The notes below the pieces were generated by a model. The model was given only the letters and a program-made list of their open reading frames with translations, was not told the DNA's origin and searched no databases. Positions 23,952 through 32,200 of a DNA stretch of 35,148 nt are shown here, piece by piece. The number at the start of each line of letters is the position of its first letter. Position 1 is the first letter of the stretch. A program made the translations under genes and the position numbers. This stretch comes from Secundilactobacillus angelensis (GTDB lineage: Bacteria > Bacillota > Bacilli > Lactobacillales > Lactobacillaceae): contig NZ_JAAXLJ010000023.1 in assembly GCF_012641075.1 (NCBI RefSeq), forward strand, positions 1-35,148, written 5' to 3'.

Positions 23952-24698
23952 CTATTTATGCATTTTATCAACTTTTTTAGAGAGCAGTGATACTTCTCGT
24001 GTTAATTGTTCGATTTGTTTTGTGAGCGCCTCATTTTGTTGCTGTTGGGCATCTTCTTGACCGGTTCGGTCCGTGAAAAAATCGGTAATGGTACTTGTTA
24101 GCAACCCGATAAAACCGACACCGCCAATCATTAGCACGGATGCAATTAATTTTCCCCAGGCAGTGCGCGGTGAATCGTCACCGTAGCCAACCGTAGTGGC
24201 TGTCGTCAGCGCCCACCACAGCGACTGAGATAGGGTTTGATGCTCCACAATGGAAAATAGCCACGCACTAACACAGATGATGACCACACTAATGGTAAAC
24301 AGGTAAATAAACCCTGTATCGTAAGTGAACCGGTGAAGATCACGAGTCCACTTGCCAGAAATGCCTAACTTCCAAAAGATGTGATGGGTGCGAACCATCC
24401 GCAGAATCCGCGCCAACCGAAAGAGTGAAAACGCCGGGTGCATGGGCAAGATTCCCAATAAATCAAAAGCGTTATTAATCAGGAACCACTTTCGATTCTT
24501 AGTAAATATCAATCGAACAACATAGTCGATTGCAAAGAAGGCTAATAACCCTTGAAAGATGATCTTACCGGTGACACCGACTTTAAAATCCACCATCATC
24601 AGAATGGCTAATACACTGGATATAATCGCCAAGATGGCCACAATGATATGGTAAATAACAAGCCATTTTGCTTGTTGTTGCTTACTTACGTTTTGCAT
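23952..24698 (-). CDS. Voltage-gated-type potassium channel (6TM/P-loop)
   Basis: A 248-residue membrane protein with about six helices. Residues 91-103 (SLFRLARILRMVR) form a short S4-like helix with four arginines. The pore helix and K+ selectivity filter TTVGYGD are at 168-174, followed by S6 (LIASVLMIGGVGFIGLLTSTI). A C-terminal heptad region (EALTKQIEQLTREVSLLSKKVDKM, about 223-246) should form a coiled coil that tetramerises the channel, as in KvAP-like bacterial channels. Its ATG shares one base with the stop codon of the upstream metalloprotease (TAATG), so translation is coupled. The role is likely K+ efflux or membrane-potential control. Confidence 0.88.
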   Translation of the reverse strand: MQNVSKQQQAKWLVIYHIIVAILAIISSVLAILMMVDFKVGVTGKIIFQGLLAFFAIDYVVRLIFTKNRKWFLINNAFDLLGILPMHPAFSLFRLARILRMVRTHHIFWKLGISGKWTRDLHRFTYDTGFIYLFTISVVIICVSAWLFSIVEHQTLSQSLWWALTTATTVGYGDDSPRTAWGKLIASVLMIGGVGFIGLLTSTITDFFTDRTGQEDAQQQQNEALTKQIEQLTREVSLLSKKVDKMHK

Positions 24699-25396
24699 TA
24701 CTGATTATCTCCCGTATCATAAATCGACTTCAACGCACCGATATCCCCCGTTGAGAGACTAGTATTACCTTGATCTACCGGATACATCACGGAATGACGG
24801 TCACGGCTGTGATCTAATCCCAAGGCGTGCCCTAATTCATGAATGGCAACCGACTTTCTGATCGCAGCTGACGGATAATAGACGTTTAAACCAGCCTGAG
24901 CATGATTGGCTGTATAAGCATTCCAACCGGTTTGCTGAGTAATTTGCGGCCCACCGTGGCCCGATTCAATCATGGTTGTGGTGCCATTGGAGTTCCCGGA
25001 TGACATTTGTTTTGAATAAACGAAGAACGTGATCTCATTTTGCCTCGTGGTGGCATTACCAGGCACCAATTTGACAATACCCGTTTGATTATAAACGTTT
25101 ACCGCATTTTCAAAAACTGCTTTAGCACTAGCCGAAACGTTGGCATCAAAATGATAATAATAAGTCCGTGAAAGTTTCCGACCTTGCACGATTGATTCAA
25201 TCGGCGTATCACTGGATGACGATTCTTGCTTTTGTGTCTGCTGAGTCGTTACTCTGAAGTTCGGGTCAACTCGTTCAATCAGCTTCGTCACTTGACTGGT
25301 AAAATTAATTGGTGCCGGTTTTGAATCAACGGCCATTGGGACGAACGCAACCACTAATCCCAGCGTAATCCAGGTCAGCCAACCTCTGTTCCGCAC
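24698..25396 (-). CDS. Secreted or membrane-anchored matrixin-like zinc metalloprotease
   Basis: About 232 residues. A basic start and one hydrophobic helix (WLTWITLGLVVAFVPMAV) act as an export signal or anchor. The protease domain has the full metzincin motif HELGHALGLDH (three His zinc ligands and catalytic Glu) and the Met-turn SVMYP, the peptidase M10A (matrixin) arrangement. No pro-domain cysteine switch is visible. The frame opens at GTG 25405, but AAGGA lies directly against it; GTG 25396 has proper spacing. It is first in a two-gene unit with the K+ channel and divergent from the CiaRH-like system. Small matrixin-like proteins recur in lactobacilli, with unknown substrates. Confidence 0.85.
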   Translation of the reverse strand: MRNRGWLTWITLGLVVAFVPMAVDSKPAPINFTSQVTKLIERVDPNFRVTTQQTQKQESSSSDTPIESIVQGRKLSRTYYYHFDANVSASAKAVFENAVNVYNQTGIVKLVPGNATTRQNEITFFVYSKQMSSGNSNGTTTMIESGHGGPQITQQTGWNAYTANHAQAGLNVYYPSAAIRKSVAIHELGHALGLDHSRDRHSVMYPVDQGNTSLSTGDIGALKSIYDTGDNQ

Positions 25397-25432
25397 AGCA
25401 AACACTTCCTTTTCATTTCACTAATTAGACAT

Positions 25433-25461
25433 AGATTAATGATTCTGACTCTGAAGGTCAA
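25433..25461 (-). promoter_or_regulatory. Possible promoter of the metalloprotease gene
   Basis: Minus strand: -35 TTGACC (25461-25456), 17-base spacer, TAATCT (25438-25433). The -10 is poor, so activation by a regulator is possible. Confidence 0.35.
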
Positions 25462-25552
25462 TTAATCTGGTCGAATTACACCAAATTTTAACTGTTGCTT
25501 GCTGTAAATTGAACGATTCTCTTGTCCTGTATGACATTGGTGCTTCATTCTC

Positions 25553-25570
25553 ACAATTTCATTACAATTT
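25553..25570 (+). promoter_or_regulatory. 11-bp-spaced direct repeat before the response-regulator promoter
   Basis: ACAATTT occurs at 25553-25559 and again at 25564-25570, one helical turn apart, ending 11 bases upstream of the -35. This is the usual layout of an OmpR-family regulator site and suggests autoregulation. Confidence 0.4.
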
Positions 25571-25581
25571 TCCGAAATTGA

Positions 25582-25611
25582 TTGACCGGACAACGCCGCA
25601 GTCCTTACTAT
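25582..25611 (+). promoter_or_regulatory. Promoter of the two-component operon
   Basis: -35 TTGACC (25582-25587), 18-base spacer, -10 TACTAT (25606-25611), about 38 bases before the ATG. Confidence 0.6.
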
Positions 25612-25649
25612 TGATAATATTAAAGTTCAGCTGACACGGAGGCCAATGC

Positions 25650-26339
25650 ATGAATAAAAGTTTAAAAATTTTAATCGTGGAAGACGACGAATCATTAGCT
25701 AAAAACTTAAAACGATTCTTATCAAATATTGCCGAAACTTCTGTCAGCAATGATGGCCTTGAAGGTCAGATGCTGGGTCAAGATGGCATCTATGATTTAG
25801 CCGTCCTGGATTTAATGCTGCCTCAGATTAACGGCTATGACATTTTAAAGTACTGGCGCCATGAGTGCCAGCTTGAAATGCCCGTACTAATTTTAACAGC
25901 TAAGGATACGCTCGATGACAAAGTCCGTGGCTTTCAATTGGGGGCTGACGATTATTTGACCAAACCCTTCCATCGTGAAGAACTCATTATGCGCGTCAAG
26001 GCATTATTACGTCGTACCGGGAGTTTAGCGACTGACAATCAGCTAACCGTAGCTGATTTCAGCGCTAATTTGAACAGCCGCACCGTTTCTTTCCAGGGTG
26101 AAAACCTATCACTGAACGGGAAGGAATATGATCTGCTCGTCTATTTCTTGCAGAATCCCGATACGATTATCACCAAGGAGCAAATTTTTGACCGACTTTG
26201 GGGATTCGACTCTGAAACCGCGCTTTCTGTGGTAGAAGTTTACATGAGTAATTTACGTAAAAAAATTAAGAACGTAACCGAAAATCAGCCCATACGAACC
26301 TTAAGAAACGTGGGCTACATGCTGGAAGCGGAGGCTTAG
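25650..26339 (+). CDS. ciaR: OmpR-family response regulator, CiaR-like
   Basis: A 229-residue regulator. The receiver domain has the acidic pair Glu11-Asp12-Asp13, phospho-acceptor Asp54 (LAVLDLMLP), Thr84 and Lys105 (LTKPF). The winged-helix DNA-binding domain includes LLVYFLQNPDTIITKEQIFDRLWGFDSETALSVVEVYMSNLRKK. That stretch is strikingly like streptococcal CiaR (LGKEFDLLVYFLQN, IFDRLWGFDS), hence the symbol, given as the closest known relative rather than a proven orthologue. CACGGAGG precedes the ATG. The histidine kinase starts one base after its stop. CiaR systems control envelope-stress and surface genes; likely targets here are unknown. Confidence 0.88.
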   Translation: MNKSLKILIVEDDESLAKNLKRFLSNIAETSVSNDGLEGQMLGQDGIYDLAVLDLMLPQINGYDILKYWRHECQLEMPVLILTAKDTLDDKVRGFQLGADDYLTKPFHREELIMRVKALLRRTGSLATDNQLTVADFSANLNSRTVSFQGENLSLNGKEYDLLVYFLQNPDTIITKEQIFDRLWGFDSETALSVVEVYMSNLRKKIKNVTENQPIRTLRNVGYMLEAEA

Positions 26340-26340
26340 A

Positions 26341-27666
26341 ATGAAAATTCAAGCTGCCGAAAAGCGCCAGCAACACCACCTGTTCTTCAAGGAATTGGTC
26401 ACTTTTGCGGCGTTGTTTGCCGCTCTTGGACTGGTGGTCTACTTTCTTTTCTATCAATCCATTTATCACCAAATGAATCAGGGATTGCAGTGGCAAAAAA
26501 CGCAAATCTTGAAGCACACGCCTAACTCTCCCCTGAATCATCCGGTGGGGAGTAATGCCCAACCCAACAACAAGCAGATTCCGCCGAAAGCCGGTCCCTT
26601 TCGTGCTAACCTCATTGTGTTCAACAAAAGTGGCAAGGTTATCAATGATCCAATGCTGGGGAACCGAAACTACGACTTACTAAAAGATACTCGGCTCGTC
26701 AAACACAATTTAAACCGGATTACGACTTTGTCTTTAACAGCTGACGGGCTTACCGCTCATTTTAAGACGCTGCTGATTAAAGTACCAAAATCCAACCCTA
26801 ACGCTATTTATGCTGGGCGCTACGTACTCATTATGAAAAACATTGATGCGGATCTGCAAGCCCTTCAAAACTTCAGAGATTCGTTGGTGACCACTCTGAT
26901 TATTTTCTGGATACTCGCTATCGCTATCGCCTACTTGATCTCTCGTTCTGGGATGAAACCAATCATTCAAGCCTGGCGCAAGCAACGAGACTTTTCCGGT
27001 AACGCGGCCCATGAATTACGGACGCCGCTGACTGTGATTCAAAATCAATTGGAATATCTGCTTACTAAGCCGAAATCAAGGATCATGGACGAAGCCGAAG
27101 AGGTCTCCACGGCCCTAGATGAAGTTCGCCACATGCAGGCACTTACGAACCAGTTGTTAATGCTGGCTAGATCTGATTCCAACGTCATTCAACTTCACCG
27201 GACCGACGTCGATTTACAGCCATGGCTTGAGAAAGTGGTCAAACCTTACGCGGATATTGCTGGCAGCCAACAAAAAACGCTGAATTCTCAGCTAGAAATT
27301 ACTGGTCACGGTTCCTTTGATCCAGATCTCATTCGCCAAGTGCTGACGATCTTACTGGATAACGCCATCAAGTACACACCAACCAATGGTACGGTGACCG
27401 TTAATGCTAAACAAATCCACGATCCGTTGCAACACGATACCTTACACCTGCAGGTAGCAGATACTGGCCCTGGCGTTGCCGATTCGGAGAAGCCTAAGAT
27501 TTTTGAACGATTTTATCGCACTGACAAGTCACGTAATTCAAAAACTGGTGGTAATGGTCTCGGTCTGGCAATCGCTAAATGGATTGTCAGTCAACATCAC
27601 GGTAAGATTAACGTTAAGGACAATCAGCCAACTGGTTCGATTTTTAACGTCACAATTCCGCTATAA
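26341..27666 (+). CDS. ciaH: Sensor histidine kinase, CiaH-like
   Basis: A 441-residue membrane kinase. TM1 spans about residues 17-39 and TM2 about 181-201, enclosing an extracellular sensor of about 140 residues with no recognisable ligand domain. Phospho-acceptor His224 lies in AAHELRTPLTVIQNQLEYL. The ATPase part has the N-box LLDNAIKYTP, DTGPGV (G1), FERFYRTDKSR (F-box) and GNGLGLAIAKWIV (G2). There is no obvious HAMP domain. The SD GGAGG lies inside the end of the regulator gene, so the two are coupled. A strong terminator follows. Confidence 0.9.
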   Translation: MKIQAAEKRQQHHLFFKELVTFAALFAALGLVVYFLFYQSIYHQMNQGLQWQKTQILKHTPNSPLNHPVGSNAQPNNKQIPPKAGPFRANLIVFNKSGKVINDPMLGNRNYDLLKDTRLVKHNLNRITTLSLTADGLTAHFKTLLIKVPKSNPNAIYAGRYVLIMKNIDADLQALQNFRDSLVTTLIIFWILAIAIAYLISRSGMKPIIQAWRKQRDFSGNAAHELRTPLTVIQNQLEYLLTKPKSRIMDEAEEVSTALDEVRHMQALTNQLLMLARSDSNVIQLHRTDVDLQPWLEKVVKPYADIAGSQQKTLNSQLEITGHGSFDPDLIRQVLTILLDNAIKYTPTNGTVTVNAKQIHDPLQHDTLHLQVADTGPGVADSEKPKIFERFYRTDKSRNSKTGGNGLGLAIAKWIVSQHHGKINVKDNQPTGSIFNVTIPL

Positions 27667-27672
27667 GTATCG

Positions 27673-27715
27673 AAGGGTACCCCGACTCGGTCATATTGAG
27701 TCGGGGTACCCTTTT
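27673..27715. terminator. Bidirectional terminator (histidine kinase / tag)
   Basis: A perfect GC-rich stem (AAGGGTACCCCGACTC and complement) with a 9-base loop and T-tract, between convergent genes. Confidence 0.95.
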
Positions 27716-27724
27716 ACGTGTCAT

Positions 27725-28288
27725 CTACTTTCTCATATGGTTTACCATGCACTTGGCCAAATGATCGTCCAAGATACCCAGCGCTTCCAGCCAAGACTGA
27801 ACAATCGTCGGCCCCACAAACTTGAAACCGGCCTTCTTCAGCGCTTTACTAACTTCTTGTGATAATGGTGTTTGGGCCGGCACGTCAGCCATTGATTGAT
27901 ACCGATTGACCACTGGCTTGCCGTTCACAAAAGACCACAAGTAAGCGTTCATCGTTTTACCGGCCTCGTGCCAGCTAACCAGTTGTTTTGCATTCACAAT
28001 TGTATCCTTAATTTTCAGCTTATTACGGATAATTCCGGCATTGTTTAAGAGTCTTGCCACATCATCTTCGTCAAATTGAGCAATTTTTTCAATATCAAAA
28101 TTAGCAAATGCTTCCCGAAAATTCTCCCGTTTATTTAGCACGGTTTGCCAGCTTAACCCAGCCTGCATCATTTCCAACGTCATCAATTCAAAGGTTTCCC
28201 GTTCGTCTTTAGTTGGCACACCCCACTCGTAATCGTGGTAATGGGTCATTAATTCATTGGCGTTTTCTGCCCAATCACAGCGTGTCAT
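27725..28288 (-). CDS. tag: DNA-3-methyladenine glycosylase I
   Basis: A 187-residue DNA repair glycosylase that removes 3-methyladenine and leaves an abasic site. Zinc ligands are Cys4 (MTRCDW) and His18 (YHDYEWG) at the N-terminus and the His/Cys pair in LDDHLAKC near the C-terminus. LMTLEMMQAGLSWQTVLNKRENFREAFANFD holds the catalytic Glu, and GFKFVGPTIVQSWLEALG is a family signature. Length equals E. coli Tag. AGGAGG precedes the ATG. It follows the TIM-barrel gene by 16 bases and is probably co-transcribed with it. Confidence 0.95.
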   Translation of the reverse strand: MTRCDWAENANELMTHYHDYEWGVPTKDERETFELMTLEMMQAGLSWQTVLNKRENFREAFANFDIEKIAQFDEDDVARLLNNAGIIRNKLKIKDTIVNAKQLVSWHEAGKTMNAYLWSFVNGKPVVNRYQSMADVPAQTPLSQEVSKALKKAGFKFVGPTIVQSWLEALGILDDHLAKCMVNHMRK

Positions 28289-28304
28289 AGTATCCTCCTG
28301 TTAT

Positions 28305-29120
28305 TTACGCCTTCACCAGAAGATTCGTGAGATAATCGTGGCTAGCACGCATTTCTCGGCTGTCATTTTGATCTTCCAAGTCGATTTCATAGATATTCGT
28401 TGCTTTCGGATTAACGACCTTCATTACCTGCTGCCAGTCGATCTTTCCCTTGCCCAACTGTAAACTGTCATGCTGAAGTCCCATGGAATCAACAAAATGA
28501 TAGTGAACCGTTTGAATTGCCAAGTGAGCAATACTTTTGACTAGTTTGTCGTTATCACCGTGTAGCACAATGAAGGCATGGCTAATATCATAGCACAAAC
28601 GATAGTGATGGGCGATTACCGCCTCTTCAATTTCTTCATCACCGTAGTCGAATGTGGGTGAAATAGAGTTTTCAAACATCACGTGATGCCCACCAATATT
28701 TTGGAAATAATCCAAGCGGGCAAAAATAACTTTGCGGGCGGTTTCTAGATCCCCGAACGCATTAATCACGGCATCCTTATCCGAATAGCCGCCATGAATC
28801 AGGACTTGCACGTTTAATTTAATCGCTAATTCAATCAGTGCATCCGCGCTGCTCATCATGAATTGATAACCTGCAGGGTCCTTAAGTGCCGAAACGCCGA
28901 CTTCATTGTGGTGGTGGTCATAAGCCATTGGGTGATGGATCACTATATGACGTATACCGGTAGATTGAACGTACTTCACCATCTCTTCTAGGTGAGCCAA
29001 CCCATTCGTCGTCATATCATGGGCATCCGTGTAAAATTCAAATACTGACGGCTTATATTGCAGCCGCTCATTGATCTGTTCCAGTGATGTACTTGCTTTT
29101 AAACCTAAACTTGGCATCAT
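28305..29120 (-). CDS. Xylose-isomerase-like TIM-barrel protein (sugar phosphate isomerase/epimerase or endonuclease IV relative)
   Basis: A 271-residue protein of the AP_endonuc_2 superfamily. Likely metal ligands run in the standard order: His in IRHIVIHHP, His in VLIHGG, Glu in HVMFENS, Asp and His in LCYDISHAF, His in VHYHFVDS, the HDSLQLGKGKIDW loop and Glu in NIYEIDLED. The superfamily includes sugar isomerases/epimerases and endonuclease IV. DISHAF and LGKGKI recall endonuclease IV, and tag follows 16 bases downstream, so repair of abasic sites is a real alternative to carbohydrate isomerisation. GAGGTGG precedes tandem ATGs at 29120 and 29117. Confidence 0.72.
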   Translation of the reverse strand: MMPSLGLKASTSLEQINERLQYKPSVFEFYTDAHDMTTNGLAHLEEMVKYVQSTGIRHIVIHHPMAYDHHHNEVGVSALKDPAGYQFMMSSADALIELAIKLNVQVLIHGGYSDKDAVINAFGDLETARKVIFARLDYFQNIGGHHVMFENSISPTFDYGDEEIEEAVIAHHYRLCYDISHAFIVLHGDNDKLVKSIAHLAIQTVHYHFVDSMGLQHDSLQLGKGKIDWQQVMKVVNPKATNIYEIDLEDQNDSREMRASHDYLTNLLVKA

Positions 29121-29238
29121 TCAACCACCTCATTTCGTCTTCATTTATAGCACCATTAAGGTGGGATAACGATTATTTAGCACTCTAGTTCTTCATTCAT
29201 AAACAAATATTAATCATTTTAAATAGATTTACCACTAC

Positions 29239-29276
29239 AAAAGCACCCTTGCCGGTTTACTAGCAAGGATGCTTTT
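29239..29276 (-). terminator. Terminator of the giant surface protein gene
   Basis: On the minus strand AAAAGCATCCTTGC pairs with GCAAGGGTGCTTTT (one U-G) around a 10-base loop, ending in TTTT, just after the stop codon. Confidence 0.85.
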
Positions 29277-29288
29277 CATGACACTGAA

Positions 29289-32200
29289 TTATTGGTCTGA
29301 CTTACGTTTCTTGAAACCTAATAATCCCAATAGACTCATGAGCGTCACACCTAAAACTGCAAGCCACGATGCTTGTGTCTCATCAGTTTGTGGTAAGTTT
29401 GCTTCATCAGCCGGCATTGATGTCCCAGCCTTTGTTACCGCACTTACAGACTGCTGATTGAGATCCTTAGTAACTTGAGATGAAGTACGTGACTCATTTG
29501 AAACAGTTGCTGAGCCACCCCGTGATCCAGTACCTGCGTTTGTGTACCGCGTGTTGCGATGAGTTCTCTGCTCGCTGCCCTCACCAACTTGTTTTGTTGA
29601 CTTGGAAGTTGAATGCTTGCTTGAACTCGACCCACGCTTAGTGCCAGAACCCTTTTCGCTTGAAACAATCAATTCTGCGCTTTCTGGAGCAGACTCGATG
29701 ATTTTCTTTGCTTGATTAAGCTCATGAGCAGCTGGAACCCGTAACGTCACTTGTCCAGTAGCTGGCCCACCGCTGTTTTCCGCACGGTAGAATACTGGTT
29801 CAGCAACTACTGCTTTAAACTGCGGTTCATCGATCTTTGTCACATCAGTTGTTGAAACAGCAACTGGTTGCGGCAATATCTGATAGCTGCTTGAAACTAC
29901 TGTAATCTCATAGTTAGGATTCAAGCTAGGATCCGCTACAACATTAATAGGGTGAGTACCAACACTGCCATTCTTACCATAATCCAGCTGATAAACAACG
30001 GCGGTACCATTTGCTGGCTGCCCGGTTACCTTACCCGTGGTTGCGCCTGAATAGGGTTGACCATCATCAGTCTTTGAAATGCCACTTGGAGCTGTAATCG
30101 TGACCGGTGCCTTGGTAATCGTCAATTGACCAGATTTAATGTCTTCCAAATTGATTACATAATTCGGATTAGCAGTTTGAAGTGCACTTAAACCGATCTG
30201 ACTCAAAGTCACCTCATAGCTGCCTGCATCTTCACTGGTATTCTGCCGGTAAAAATCACTGACTGTCCAGACTGGGGCTGTTAACTTGTCTGGCAACGTT
30301 ACAGTGTAGTCAGTCGGGTCATCAGTTAAACCATCGTAAACCTTAGTCTGGTTGCCAACTTGGATTTGACCCAAGTCAGCTTTGGCCACACTAACGGGTT
30401 CGATAACGAGTGCACCTGGGGTTACCTTTTCCGGATCCGGATTAATCACGTCATTAGGATTGGCTTGCTGTAGTTTGTCCCAGCCAGATTTACTTAAGGT
30501 CACTGGATACGAACCAACGGTATCAGGCGTACCGGAAACCACGAAGTCTTCGCTTGACCATTTGGGTTGAACAAGGTCTGCACCGGTGATGTTCACTGTA
30601 TAAACCTGATTATTGGCCGGCTGACCACTATAAAGTTGATAACAAGCATCAATCATCACACGGAATTGCGGTGTGATTGGATTGATTGTTAACTGTCCCG
30701 CTGTCGTTGAAATGGTGTAGTTTGGATTATCCTTTGCCGAAAAATTAACGACAATTGGATAATGCCCTGCATTCACATCATCGTTTAGCGCTGTCAGGGT
30801 ATAAACCGGCGCAACTCCTTTTGCGGGTACGCCAGTGATAACAGGTGTCGTTGAACCAGCATATGGATAACCATCGTATTGCTTAGTCAGATTTGGTGCA
30901 GCAATCGAGATTGGCGCTGGTGTGATCACTAGCAGCCCATTTTGAATCGACTGTGCGTCAAACTGGTAATTCTTGTTAGCTGCTTGGAGTTTTGCGAGAC
31001 CCAAGGCGTTCAAGGTAACCACGTGCTGACCAGTATTTTGACCATCACTCACGGTCGTAAAGTCTTCCGCTGTGAAGGTTGGAACGTTGAAGTCTGAATA
31101 GTTGCTAGGTGCAAGCACCTGATAAGTCGTTGGATCCGTGGCGGCATCGCCATCATAGACCTTAGCAGCACCCTGAACGACTATGAAATCATCAGCCTGA
31201 TGATTATCAGCTGAATTAACAGTGGCCTGACCCAAGGTTTGCGGTGTAATCGTCAGCGAGCCATCAACGTAAGTAATGGCATAATTCGAAGTGTCGCCAT
31301 TCGCGGTTGCTTTAATACCGTAAGTCCCAGCATTTACATCTTGGCTGATATCAGTCAGGTCGAAGCTTGGGCTGGTGGCATTTAACGGCGTACCACTGAT
31401 TTTGGCCGAATAATCTCCAGCATACGCCACACCATCATAAGTTTGGCTGATAGTTGGTGCGGTCACCGTAATTGATACAGGATCAATGGTCAATTTACCA
31501 GCTGTGACGTTATCAGCGTTAAGGCTGTAGTTGGTGTTAGCGGCATTTAATTTTTGAATCCCTTTGTCACTCAACGCCACATCATACGAACCAACATTTT
31601 GATTGTCATCTGACAATTCAAAATCATCTGCCGACCAGCTATCAGGCGTTAAAACTCCTGCTGGTAAACTCACTGTGTAAGTCTGAGGATCAGTATGCTT
31701 ATCGTTGTCGTAAGTCTTACTTGCCGACCCAACTCGGACTGATGCTTCAGTATTCTTAGTTACAGTGAACGTACTTGGAACCACCGTAATGTCATAGTTG
31801 GGATTATCGGCTGTATCAGTAATATTCACTGAGTAGGTACCCGCGTTAACAGCATTTTCAAGTGACGACAAATGATAGTTAACAGTTGCACCATTATCTG
31901 GCTTGCCCGTAACTGTGGCAGCACTGTCGTTTAGGACATACCCACTACCATCATACATTTTGGTCAAACCTTGAGGTGCCGCAATGGTAACAGCCGCTTT
32001 ATCAATGGTTAACTGACCCTTTGCAGTTTGAATATCATAGTTCTGGTTGACTGAAGCCGCTGAATCAACAGCGACATCAATCTCATAATCGCCAGCATTT
32101 ACATCCTCGCTTAAATCAGTCAAATCATAAACAACTTGTTGATTGCCAACTTGACCCGTGACTGTTCCCGTCAAATCAGCACCGAAATAAGCATTGCCAT

